DNA of 64,000 bases from Trichinella spiralis (lineage: Eukaryota; Nematoda; Enoplea; Trichinellida; Trichinellidae): NCBI GenBank assembly GCA_000181795.3, contig CM012955.1:6897444-6961443 (forward strand), in the 5' to 3' direction. Each line of letters starts with the position of its first letter. Positions within the stretch are counted from its first letter, which is position 1. The notes under the pieces are model-generated. The model saw only the letters and a program-made list of their open reading frames with translations. It searched no databases and was not told where the DNA came from. Below, in pieces: positions 1 to 11,875 of the stretch. A program made the position numbers and the translations under genes.

Positions 1-578
1 CTTCGAACGTTGCGCTTTTTCTTTTAAAATTATAATAATTTCATTTCGTCGATCAGCAATTTTTCCATCTAAAGCAAGTAGTCGTTTGTTCTAAATTTTA
101 CAAAATACTTTTCTCATATTAATAAATTACCGCTTGCTTGCTTCATTTTCTTTCGCTTTGCATGCAAAATACAGTAATAATGTTGGCATGTGATTCGAAG
201 AAAGCAATTCGTTTCAACAAAAAGAACAATTAATCGACTATTTTATACGTTAGAGTTATCATAGAAATTTAACTTTTTTCCAATTAAAATAGTACATGAA
301 AATTTTGATCAAAAAATGCGAAGGAAAATGTTGTTTTCCATTGTGCACAGAATTTTCCACTAGAAATAAGTGGAAAATAAAAACACAAAGAGAGACAGAC
401 TATTGAAATAATTGCCATCGTCAACTGCCTTCTTTTTCAGATTTAGTATTTCACGGGAAATTATCAATTACAATTACAAATTATTTATCTGCATTCGCAT
501 CAGAAAAATATTAAAAAAAACTGCATAAATTACATAAATAAGATATTTTTCCATTTCTTCATATCATAGTTGCATCTT
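1..578. other. 3' flank of the DNAJC8 homologue
   Basis: AT-rich sequence after the stop codon of the minus-strand DNAJC8 homologue. It should hold that gene's 3' UTR. I see no other coding region, RNA gene or repeat in it. Confidence 0.5.
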
Positions 579-3500
579 CTAATGATCGCGAGCTTCGGCT
601 CGGTGCTTTGGCATGCGAAATCCCTGGTTGCCAACTCTTCCTTTTTTCTTCTTCTGAAAATCTTTCCAACTGCTCACTCGACAATCACGCGATTCCTGAA
701 ACATTTGATCAATACAGAAGCATAATGAAGTGAAAAAAATGGAAATCAAAAAATTTCCACTTTACCTCGTAATTCTTTTGCCATTCCGTTTCAGCTTTTC
801 TCCGTTCCAGCAGCTCTTGCTTTTCCAAATGTGCTCGTTTTCTGTACAGCAATAATAAAATATAATAAATACAAAAAAATGATTTAAAAAAATAGCTTGT
901 GTCAAGACTTGTCTTCGACTTCACGTTCCGCTAGCATCCTTCGCTTGCGTTCTCTTTCGGCCAAAATTTTCACTCTGTTCATCCATAGCAATTTTTCATA
1001 CTAGAAAATCACAACTGAACTTCAAAATACCGAAATTGCATAAAACGAAAAACACAACAAAAAAATCCCCACTTCAACTGATACTTTCGAACTTTTTTTA
1101 AGTAATTTTTGCCCAACTTTGGCACCATCGCCATCGTGAAACAAACCCCTCTCGTTTGTGTAAGTGCCGTTGGTCACGTTTGGTTTTAGTTTTTTTTTTG
1201 CGAAATATTTAATTTCACACAACGTAAATTGCAATAAAATGTTATTGTATTAATATATGCAAATAAAAAATAGAAAATATGGAAAAAATAAACATGCAAT
1301 TCAATAGCATGTTGCAATGAGATAGATATGCAACTGTTTTGTGCAGAAATATGTCAAAGTTGGCAGGCAATTTTGAAGTGCGACAAAAGTCAAGCAACTT
1401 TTTCTTCAGCCAATTTGTGCTTGTGCCCAATTAAAATTGTCATACGTTGCTTAAAACAACTGAAATTTCTTTTCACACAGTGCTCAGCTCAAATCCGAGC
1501 AATGTGCAAAGATGCACTTTTGGCACGTTCAATGGTGTACAATCCAAATAAACAATGAACAAGCAGCTTATATGACATTTTCATAAAGCTTCTTTTTTTT
1601 TGAAAATAACGGACATTTTAAATAATTAATAATCATTTATTGAATCAATGACAGCCATTTCCACTAAATTCACAACATACAAAAACACCGGATAAACAAA
1701 TGGACATAAAATTTCCAGAAGCCCCTCCTCGATAGTTGCTGTCAGGAAAGCGCACAATTTTCAGCTTGATTTATCGACCGGTCGTCGGTTGGCTAATTGC
1801 CAAGTCAACTCAAGCCTGGGAACCGGCTCGGAAAAAGCGGACACGCTGCAGTCCTGCGACAAAATTTACAGCACGCGAAAATCACGCGGTCGCCATTTGC
1901 AGACGTTGTCAAAATAATGCAACGCATCGTCAACGTCGGCCTGCTTAAAAACACGTCACGCTTGCATGCAAATCAAAATTGCATCTTTTTCCCGGAAGCC
2001 AGAAAAGTGTACCCTGTCCAGGAGACGTCATCCACCAGCATGTCATGGTAAACAGCACACAGAATATATATTTATATATATACATATACTATGGCTATTT
2101 ATTATTTATCGACTTCACTTTAAACCGCTCCCATCATCTCTTTGCACAGCAGAAGTAGAAAAAATCATCCACAAGAAAAAAAAGCAAATAGAAGCAAACA
2201 AATTGAAATAATATATCGAATTGAAAATCAATCTCAACATATAAATACTTGCATCGACAACTCTGTCGAAGGAATTGGTTTATTATTCTTTTTATAATTC
2301 AATAATTCATAACTGAAAATTTCAAACCAATTCAACATGCAACTTGAAACAATTGAAAACAATGTCAAGTTGACATTCTTTCACTTACCCTGCATGCAAT
2401 TGACCGCATTGCACAATTTACATCACAATTACACACGCAACTAATCAATTGAAATTATTATTATTTTTAATTATGAACAAAATTAAGAAAACTTTTTTAA
2501 AATCTAACGTCATCTGTTAAATTTTTATAAAATATTCTGTTGCAAAATTGAAATGCTTGCGCATCAATCTATGGGGTTTATAGAATAAGTTGGAAGTCAA
2601 TTTTGCAACTTTTATTACTTTCATACAAATACATGCGCACGGTGTTAATCGATTATTCAAATATTCTTGCAGCTTTGATCAAAATGCAAATTTGAATACA
2701 GCATCCATTTGGATGCAGGATACAAAATATTGATCTACAAAACTCCTCAACAATTTCTATTTCATATGGCTACGATAAAATTAATAATTTATCTATTCTC
2801 AAGCTTTTACAAATAAATTTATATTGCTTGCAACATTTGCTGAATGATTATTTTTCAAATTGCAAAAACCAACTTCACTTCCGTCAAATAAAATTATTCA
2901 TCAACATTATTATATTTATTCAATGCAAAAGTACAAAATTCAATACAACCAAGTAGTTAATATGGTGAAGTATTGATCATTATAGAATGGAAATATTAAA
3001 ACAGCTTTACACTTCATGCATTTAAATTTAATGGAAATGGAAAATTGTCATTTTATAAACGATCGTATTTGAAAAATAAAAAAAAATAAAAGAGAAAATA
3101 ATTGAAGAAATTTGTATTTATCATCACGCGGAATATTGTGTTCAATATAAATTGAATTCGGCTGATATCACGAAAATAAAAACCACAAAGATTGAAATTC
3201 TGCAAGCTCTCAACTGAGATGTTATTTCAACGTGACGCAATTTGAAAAACAAACAATCCACAACAGCTGGATAAATTACTCTTTCAGTGTTACGTAATGA
3301 AGAATAAAATTGTCCGACTAGCTTTTGTTGGCAACGTGTAAAGTCAGCTAATCAGCACGTATCATTGGAGAAAATTATTTTATTACTACATACTACTGCG
3401 GTGTGCGCGTCCAACAGCTAATAATCATGCGGACAAGCTTCAACTTTCAAATCGTTTAAGCATTTGCTAAACGATTTCAATTTCACTCTTGAAAAATACT

Positions 3501-6140
3501 ACTATTGCGACATTTGTCAAAAATGTTATCATTGCACATGACAATTTTTGAAATAAATTCATTAATTTACTCATTCACATTTCACCAATTTTAACGTCTC
3601 AAATACAACTCTTTAAATACATACGAGTACAGCGAAGTGAAATAAACACGCTAGAAATTCAATAACAATACAATTATTAAATAAATACCCATTGCGTATG
3701 TGTATGTAAAACTAAAAATGAAATTTTTTCGATTGCTTAAAAATAATTTTTTTAACTTTTCACTTTACAAATATTATCTACTCATTTGCGTAATCAAGTA
3801 TTTCAAGCAAAGCCGAACTGTCAAAAATTATCATACTTAATGGCCATTCCCAATTGCTGCTGGTACCGTATATGGTACCGCTAATGAACAACGTTCAAAC
3901 AATAAGCACGGCAAACAAATAAAATTACGCGTTCAACAACATTACGCGATAGCATTCAACTACGCCGTTCGGCTTCAATGAATGCAGAGAGTGTGGACAA
4001 TTATGATCTCAATTAAAGGAGATCAATGTCAACTGAAACAGCGGATAGTAACCGATCATGTAGTCACAGAATTGCACAATAAATCTGGTGGAAAACTCAA
4101 TTCTACGTCATGCCACTAATTCCAGCCTAGTACAAAATTCAAACATCAACAATTGCAATTTATTCAAACATTTCAGTTTAATTTAAACTAAAAATCATTG
4201 CCCTTTAATATAAAAACTACATATTTATTTACAGATAAAGTTATATTTAAAATTTATTTAAACTTTAAATGGAAATTTTCAATTGGAATAGCTGAATTCT
4301 GAAATTTTGAACAGCACTTTTATGTATGTCCAATCAATAATACTTCATTTAAGAAAGATATAATCTTGGCCTACTTGCGCTTTTTACAAAATAACAAAAC
4401 TTAAAATGAAAATGGACTGCTAATATGAAAATTTCCATAATTTAATAAATAAATCCACCCTGCAGCAATGTTGTCGAGAAGTTCAATGAAAATATATTAC
4501 GTGAAAGTTTTATCGATTTCACTCTTCATCGACACTCAAAACGTATTTTGCATTAGGAAATATAAAGCAGACATATTTACAGTTGAACATGATTTTCCTC
4601 AGGACAACCCAACAAATAAAAAACAATAATTTTAAATTAAAAACTTAAATGATCAATAATATCAAAAATTTCGATTCTGCTTTTAAGCAGCTGAACTTAT
4701 TCTACTGCAAAAAATAGTCCATCGTTATTTTATTATTTATTGAATGCTGGCTGTTTTGTTTTAACCTTATAATTATACCGTCTCATATCACTGATTTCAC
4801 AACTGCATCCACAAATGCTACAAGAAAAGAACGAATAAGTAAACCAGAAAACAGTTACTTTTCGCTTAATTTTCCCATCCATCATTTGTACTTGCATTTC
4901 CTACAGTATGTCTAATAGTATTAATATCACTTTTCATTTTGTGAAAAAAAAGTATGAACGTCGTCATACCAGAAATAAAAATGCATACAACATGTCAAGT
5001 GAAACATTTTCAATTCAAAACACTAAACATGCATCTTTTTTACTGTTAGACAAGCATATATTATGATGAAAGTTGAACAATTATAAACATGTACTAATTA
5101 TTAAACACATTATAAAGGTACATACGTATTCAGGATTGTCTTCCAGCAATGTAACTTTTCCCCCGCTTTCTTTCTTTTGGGCTTTGCGCTTGTCTGCAAT
5201 CTATAAAATATTGATAAAATTATTTAATATGATAATTTTTAATAATGCAAACAAAAATAGCAGTTTCTGCATCCATACACTAAATGCAATACAAATAAAT
5301 TAAATACAAATAAGCATAAGAAAGTACATCCAGATACAAAAGTCTACAATTACCAATTTGTCAGTACGAGATTTCGCTTCTTCATAAATTAACTGAATGC
5401 GAGCACGCTGTTCTGGATCTTCAAGCATTTCGATAGCTTTCTTCAAAACTATAACATCCCAGAAGAACAGTGTAGAACTAAGTATCTAATGAACGAATCA
5501 TTACCGTCGAAAGCCTTTTGTGCAGACTCCCGATCGTCTGGATTTTTATCTGGATGGACCAGTATAGATAGCTGAAATATTTATATGCAATTAATAACAA
5601 TGACAAGCCTATGAAACTTACCCTGCGATACTGCTTGCGCATTTCTTCGACAGTTGACTCCAATGGTAACAAAAGAACCTTAATATATAAAAACATTATT
5701 ATCTGTACTAAAATAAGGTAAATGCATATAATGTGCATAATAAGATACACTGCTAAAAGCATTTCAAAAAGTTATATCAAACTGTATTCGAACAAAGAAC
5801 AATATTTAAAAATGTTATACTATAATTACGCATCACCCGATACTTATTAAAAAATGTAAATTTCTAATAAATTCAACTGAAATTCTAAGATAAAGTATAA
5901 ATTCTTTTAAAATTAATAAAAATGAAACAAACGAACATCATATGGATTCAAATTTAAATATGTAGATCCAGGTTTTGTCAAACGATGTATTTGTTCTTTG
6001 CTGTTCAAAACGGAATCTCGCTTCTCAATAGCTTTCACCTAAAAAGCGATAACTGAATTTCTCAACAACTGGAAAACAAAAGTTTAAGTTACTTCAGAAT
6101 AAAAACTCGAAAACAATGATTCTGGATCCACTTCTTCCAT
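579..6140 (-). CDS. DNAJC8: DNAJC8/SPF31 homologue, spliceosome-associated J-domain protein
   Basis: Nine coding exons (minus): 6140-6093, 6038-5937, 5678-5622, 5571-5505, 5448-5354, 5200-5126, 1000-909, 841-766, 695-579. They join in frame to 242 residues; human DNAJC8 has 253. The start MEEVDPESLFSSFYSEVKAI, the segment IEKRDSVLNSKEQI and the J-domain core LSILVHPDKNPDD (HPD at about residues 75-77) follow human DNAJC8 closely. A charged helical segment ending in WQKNYE and a lysine-rich tail with ESRDCRVSSW come next. J domains stimulate Hsp70 ATPase; DNAJC8 is known as a nuclear spliceosome-associated protein. Weaker points are two non-standard donors (gttcgt after 5937 and gtcttg after 909). 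Intron 6 is about 4.1 kb; the others are 45 to 257 bp. The start is the first ATG after an AG acceptor. Confidence 0.93.
1001..5125 (-). other. Large intron (about 4.1 kb) of the DNAJC8 homologue
   Basis: The intron between coding exons 6 and 7. Most of it is AT-rich and has no long frame. Around 1736-2051 the sequence is clearly richer in G and C, with a perfect 10-bp palindrome (cgaccggtcg, 1775-1784). Short overlapping plus-strand frames lie there, but I recognise no protein in any of them. It could hold a promoter, an intronic RNA or an old mobile fragment; nothing in the sequence decides. Confidence 0.7.
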
Positions 6141-6160
6141 GATTACATTCACAACTAAAA
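6141..6160 (-). promoter_or_regulatory. Candidate trans-splice acceptor upstream of the DNAJC8 homologue
   Basis: On the minus strand a pyrimidine-rich ttttag (AG at 6156-6155) lies 14 nt before the ATG. I see no upstream exon. In nematodes this layout commonly marks addition of a spliced leader. An unseen 5' UTR exon would look the same. Confidence 0.4.
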
Positions 6161-7649
6161 CACAAATAATTCCATGATAACGTTAAATATATATATATAA
6201 ATAAAGTACAATACACATGAAACGTCAGACAATAATACATATAAGTAAAGGATGAAAGTAAGTTTATACTTAAATCTAAGGGAAACTTCAAAAAAACACG
6301 GCCAAACAAACATAGCAACAGAAATACATCTTCTTAATAAACTTTACAAATAAATAAAGAAAAAAAGATTAATAAACAATATAAAAAAATAACAGAATAG
6401 AAAAGGTCAAATATATTTTCTAGAAAATTATAATTTTAATGCGGAAAGATAGATTTTCTTTTCGTCAAAAAATACCATGTTTCTGTTGCTGAAAATAAAT
6501 TTTTATTCTTCACAGCAAACATTCATACAAAGAAATCAAATGGAACATGAACATTTATTGCTAAAACAATTTTCAAAAGATGTTATTCAACGCCTAACAA
6601 AAAGTCGAGTAGAGTATACTGTAAAATAACGACAACCGTGAAGTTCATTTGAATACTGTCTTAATTCAACAACTTGCTGCAAAATTAATTAATTTAGCAA
6701 TACTGATAATGAATTTCAAATATTTTTGATATTTCAAATATTTTTATAAATAAAACTTTAGATGAAATTATTATAAATCTTTAATTGGTGTAATTTTTAT
6801 TATGCAAGCTCACCTGCAAATAGTTAATTAAATATTTTGCTACAAAAATATATAAAAAATAATTTTGTTTTCATTTTTAGACACACAGTTAACATTTTAA
6901 TTATTAAAAAAATTTTTTCAAATGCATCATTTTAATAAATATGATGTAGACAGAATTTTAATTCAAAAAATTGTTCGTCTGTTACACACACACACATCGT
7001 GCGCAACCGACAAAAACTTTAATTAATTAATTAATATTTTGTTTTATGACTGTTTCTAAATTATTTTTTGAAAAAATTTATTTGTTCTCGTAGCTGGACG
7101 CAGCATGCAGATAGAGTAGACTTGTATGAGCTTGAATACAGAAGCTGTAAAAGCAAACAAAAATATTGAAATATGAACCGAATTTTCCTTATTTTCAAAT
7201 CAAATTCAAAAATTAAAAATATTCGATTATAATTAGATTTACATTTGTTCGATTTAGTTAAAAATAAAAAATAATGGTTGCACTGTGAATAAAAGCAAAA
7301 ACTGATTAGCAATTATCGTTTCAAATTGATTCAAAAAAATGATGCACAGTTAATAAGGAAAACATATACGATGTGTAAAAATTGTTAATCAGCAAAGCCT
7401 GCTGTATAATCTAAACCGACATTTTCATCCTTTTACTCTGATATATATATATAATTTTTCTTTCTACAATCCATTTCGCCCACAAGTCTCAATCAGCATT
7501 GTTCAGCTGGAAAACAAAACCCAAGTAAATCGTCTGTACCTATTTTTACTCGTTGCATTCCATGATCATTGTAAATTCACTATTCAATTAATTCCACGAC
7601 TAATGGAACTCATTTGTTATGACATTTTACATAAATTTCAAATTTGCAT
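6161..7649. other. Intergenic region between the DNAJC8 and WBP4 homologues
   Basis: About 1.5 kb of AT-rich DNA between two genes on the same strand. It holds short AT and CA runs (for example near 6190 and 6985) and no frame resembling a known protein. It should include the WBP4 3' UTR and upstream sequence of the DNAJC8 homologue. Confidence 0.5.
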
Positions 7650-9470
7650 TTATTCAATGACAATGCGACGATTTGCCGTGTTGTTCGGTTTGCGCTTTTT
7701 AAACTCAACTTTAGCAGAAGATGATTCGGATGACACTGACGTAATTGGATTTTGCCTTTCTTTAAAAAGTGTCTCATTCTCTTCATGCCATTCCGAAGTA
7801 GAAGCGGTTGACTGCGACTGCTGATACATCAAATCCAACGTTTCAGCATCCGTTTCACAATAACTGAAAAAAAATAATTTCATGCATTATTGTATTCCAC
7901 AGGTTGAAAAATGTAATTAAAAAAGAACATACTTCCAAATTGGCTTGTCTACCGGTTGCCATTCTCCATACGGATGTCCAACAGATGCTTCATTCGATTG
8001 TTCATTTTCAGTTCGATAAGCACTGGATAGCATAGCATCATACTTTTCTTCTTGTTTTATCACAGGCGCCTCCTGCTTAACCAAGGGCAACGACTTTTGT
8101 TCGAATGCTGCAAATGTTTCTGGTCGCTGAGCAACGCCCGCATTCTTCCGAATGGCCATTTGTGAACTCGAACCAGGTGCTAAACCCAAAGCCACCTCAC
8201 GACGATTCATCTGCTTTTGCTGAGCTGCCAAAGAAACGTAACCTTCGGCTGGCTGTTCCCAAGTCGACTCACCAGTAGCACAATTCCAATAATACAGTAA
8301 TCCTTCTGGAGTTGCACTTTCAAACCAAACTGCAAACGCTGACTCAGCCAATTCATCTTGAAACTGTCTCGTCGAAGCGGATGATGATGTTTCTAATAAA
8401 CAAATGTTTAATTTAAAAAATTTCAATTCACTTTTAATACATTTTCTTGTCTTCGAACAACAAAAACTATCCAAACTATTGTAGCAATCAATGTCTTTAG
8501 TTCTCATAACTGACAAATTACTTATACCAAGCATTAGTCGTATTCAGAAAAAGCAAATACAAGAAAATAATTTAATAAATTCACAAACAATTCAAGTAAG
8601 CATGAGAGTTTATCAACTTTTTGTAATTCACGTACCGTAACTCTCGCAGTGCAAATGAACATTCTAGCAAAATTAAAATTTCATTTTATTAATTCATTAT
8701 CCGTACTTTCATAAAAGCTGCTTGACAAAAACAAAAATATCAAACACGAACAACTATTAAAATTATTATAAATAAACAGGTCATAAAACTAATATTATTT
8801 TGTAAAAAATAATAAAAATCAAATAATTTTTATAAATATTATTATAATTACTTTTAGACTATTTGAAATGGTGAACACATTTTATAATTGTCAATCTTGA
8901 ACAGCAACTTATAGAAAAATCAGAACAAAAATACAGTCACCAAATTTATAATTTAAAATGTCTTACCTATAAAGAACTGAACTATGCTTATTTATATTTC
9001 GATCTAGTGCAACATTAATAAATTATTCTTTTACATTTTATTTTATACTAAAAAAATTCTTAGACTAAACCGCAATAATAATGTAGTGCTTTAAATAAAA
9101 AAAAATATTCTCACTTTTCTTCGTAAATCCTTGCGCATTTGTCTGAGACGATAATTTCGGGACATAACCATGCTTCACATCCTTGTTATATGAAGTGAGC
9201 GCTTCCTTAAATGAAAAAATTACCATGACAAACAACATTAGCACTTCAAATATTATATACTTTTTCCATTGATGAAATAATTTTTTTTGTCTCAACCGCT
9301 TCTTTCAATCTCAGCCGCCCTTGTCGAGCTACATGGCGAAGTTTCAGTGCCACATTTGCTTTGTGTCTGGCGCCTTGTTCATGTTTTTGAATGCTCGGCT
9401 TATTGTCGTAATAAAAACACTTGCATATTTCACAGTATTTCTTCGGAACCGATTTCCAGTATTCTGTCAT
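7650..9470 (-). CDS. WBP4: WBP4/FBP21 homologue, WW-domain spliceosomal protein
   Basis: Four coding exons (minus): 9470-9261, 9205-9115, 8392-7933, 7863-7650, joining in frame to 324 residues. The N-terminus MTEYWKSVPKKYCEICKCF matches the WBP4 start and forms a U1-C/matrin-type zinc finger (C13, C16, H30, H36). A WW domain follows at about 120-150, with W123, W145 and P148. The conserved motif HPYGEWQPV lies at the end of exon 3. The last exon is acidic and serine-rich, ending in a basic KKRKPNNTANRR segment. Human WBP4 is a spliceosome B-complex component whose two WW domains bind proline-rich splicing factors; only one WW domain is visible here. Start choice: first ATG, 4 nt after an AG acceptor. 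All splice sites are GT-AG. Confidence 0.94.
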
Positions 9471-9480
9471 TCTTCTAAAG
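9471..9480 (-). promoter_or_regulatory. Candidate trans-splice acceptor just upstream of the WBP4 homologue ATG
   Basis: On the minus strand ctttag (AG at 9476-9475) leaves only the four bases aaga before the ATG. A 4-nt leader without an upstream exon is typical of spliced-leader trans-splicing in nematodes. No spliced leader sequence was identified, so this is inference. Confidence 0.5.
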
Positions 9481-10117
9481 AAAATAAATAGTCATTTAAG
9501 GAAACAAAGACACCACTAAAAATGAAACATTATCAATTTCGCTAAAAATGAATATGAATATACAATAAATTTATGAAAACAACGCGACAGGTTGAGCACT
9601 ACTTGAACAGGTAAAATTTCGGCTGTCGTGCAATAAAATAAATCTAAAATAAATCAGCAGAAATTTTTCTTCACAAATGATTGTTGTAACGTTACATTCA
9701 TCATCATCGAAATACTGTAGGAAAATGTATACAGTAAATTAAATGAAAATTAGGTATTTATAATTTAAATCTAATTGACATTTATCTTATCTACGATCTT
9801 TAATCTTATTATAAGAACAACCACTTTAACTGCAATTTATTTAATTAATGATTAAAACCTTAATTAAGTTTTTCAGTAATATAGTTTTTAATGCTTTTCA
9901 AATTTTAGAAATTGCTGAGAAAATGCAAATATATATATGTACGTGCATACCCCACTTAAAACGTTCTTGAAAAATAAGCGTTAAGCAAAACTGCGTTGTA
10001 GAAGGTCGTTATAGCATGTGTTTATAGTACATCGGTTCCAACAAAAGTCAGAATATATACAACAAAATGTATTTGAAATATTATTAAAATGTTTACATGC
10101 TTTATTACTCACATTCA
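9481..10117. other. Intergenic region upstream of the WBP4 homologue
   Basis: AT-rich DNA between the WBP4 homologue and the end of the next minus-strand gene. I see no coding region or repeat of note. Confidence 0.5.
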
Positions 10118-10491
10118 TCATTGTGATGATGGACCAGCCTTTGATTCCTCAACCTTAGATTTCTAAGTAATGAAACTCAAGCGTTAGCTGTCCTTACTTT
10201 CTTCTCATGTAGAATTTCTTGATAATAAGATATCATTTCAAGAACATCCCGTCTTGATTTGTAACTTCGCTTATCAACAGGATCCTGTTGTATGAACTGA
10301 TCCATAATTTGTGCAATGTTGATGATGTTGTTCTTAAGAAATTCTGCTGTTAGAGTTGTCAAAGGTATATCCACTTTTGAATCAACGACTGTTGGTTTAT
10401 TATCAGTGCATAGCTCTGCCGGTTGTTTTAAGTCATCATTGCTAAAGCTCTCGTTGTGAGATAACAAACAGAGCACACCAAAAATATATGA
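10118..10491 (-). CDS. 3' exons of an unidentified protein gene (partial model)
   Basis: A minus-strand exon running from an acceptor (atattcag, exon from 10491; an alternative tttag lies some 50 nt further in) to 10198. It ends at a strong gtaagg donor after HEKK. A 44-nt intron (10197-10154) leads to a short last exon, 10153-10118, coding VEESKAGPSSQ and a stop. Without that splice the frame stops at 10177. The protein segment is helical and charged, with motifs such as NIINIAQIMDQFIQQDPVDK and RRDVLEMISYYQEILHEKK. I do not recognise the family. The 5' exons were not found between 10492 and 11153; the candidates examined there ran into stops or did not match in phase. Composition and splice signals support a real gene; its extent is unresolved. 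Confidence 0.5.
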
Positions 10492-11153
10492 CTGAATATA
10501 TAAAAACGAGCAGAATCCAAACCAGCTATTGTAAATGACTAACAAAATGTATGGGACAACTCAAGCAACATGATGTAATAAAAACGTTTCAGTGCTGTTA
10601 AAAATATTTAGCTAAATTTCTTGCTTTAAGGAAAAATGAGTCACGTGACATGCCAAAAAACAGCGTTAAGCGTTATATATATTTATTTATTTATTTACAT
10701 TTCTTAGTTATTATTTACTTATTTTGTAGCAAGATTTCAATTTTTCTCATTTATCGTTTATAAGAATTTAAGTTGCGACGTAACTGAATGTGATAGGTCC
10801 AGTAATCATGGCTTATATTGCTTATAGTGTTACAACAAAGTTCAAAAAATTTTTCAAGAGTTGAAATAACTTCAAATTTCAGCTATGGGTATTTATAAAC
10901 TTATAAAATAGAATGAACTTTAAATTTAGAAAAAGATTGTTATTCATAACTTTTATTTCGTTTTTGAAATACATCAGATTTTCAATGCCTGCAGCATTTT
11001 CTAATAATTATAAATTGAAATTAAGAGAAAAGAATGCCCAGTGTAAAATAAATTTGCATATACATGCCTTTTACATAGTTGAAGTTATTGTTTATTTCTA
11101 AGTCTCAAGTATTATCAATTACTATAAGGTCTTAAAATAAAGTATCTGGTGAT
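10492..11153. other. Region between the two unidentified genes
   Basis: Probably contains the missing 5' exons of the minus-strand gene and the promoters of both flanking genes. No exon could be defended. One short open stretch (minus, from an ATG near 10650: MSRDSFFLKARNLAKYF) is too short to assign. Confidence 0.35.
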
Positions 11154-11875
11154 ATGCGCGCTGAGTTGGATTCCAGTGTTGACATCGACCAAATGCTGCT
11201 ATGTGAACGAAATTTACAGGTATAAAAAGGCACAGTTACATTATTAAATATTAAAGTTCATTATATATTTTACATTATTAAAATCATGGAGCTTTAAAAT
11301 TACTTTTAGATATTAAGAAGAACCCGAGATGCTTGCATAGTTGAACTGGCATACTGGAAAATAAATGACACAATAAAAGTAATATTTATTACTTAGTTAG
11401 GGATATGTGCAATAAGAATTTTTATTATAAAGGAGGTTAAAAACATCGCTTATCATGTGCCCTCATTCAGAAAAAAGCTAAAAGAAATAAAGGTAAAGTG
11501 TATTGTAAAAATGCTTGTAAGAAAAAAAATATATTTACAGAGTACATTAGATTGTATATTCTGATATTTTTTTAACAAATATGCAGTTTTCATAAAGATA
11601 CCACTTTATGGAATTTTACTGAAGATTAAGCAGTGGTGTAGAACCATAAATTTTGATTACAAAAGTAATAGCTGAAAAACTTAACTTTGAAGCATTCCTT
11701 GGACACTGCAAGTGCGTTGGTAAGAAAACTGAATTCAAGATGTTTACTTGAATCTGAAACTGAAAGTGACCTTGGTGACTGTCAAGCCGCACAAACAATG
11801 GGTGAACGAAATTCAACCAGCTTCAACTCAACAGAATTTTGTGCAATAAGTACACCTGTAAGAGGAAGAAAATAA
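11154..11875 (+). CDS. Small unidentified protein, 132 residues
   Basis: Four exons: 11154-11219, 11310-11378, 11433-11492, 11672-11875. All introns are phase 0 with GT-AG ends (gtataa, gtaata, gtaaag donors), and the joined frame is open to a TAA stop. The N-terminal two thirds look like a continuous charged helix (ILRRTRDACIVELAYWKIND, then HVPSFRKKLKEIK). The C-terminal third is polar, rich in Ser, Asn and Glu. No signal peptide, membrane helix or known motif is visible. A small coiled-coil subunit of a larger complex would fit, but I cannot name one. Consistent phasing over four short exons is the main support. Further exons upstream of the ATG cannot be excluded. Confidence 0.6.

Noticed and set aside
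1736-2051. Overlapping plus-strand frames in the DNAJC8 intron
   Set aside because: Open because of local base composition; two frames are open at once and neither has a motif. Kept only as a GC-rich island of unknown nature.
7603-7824. 73-residue plus-strand frame
   Set aside because: Antisense shadow of the last WBP4 exon.
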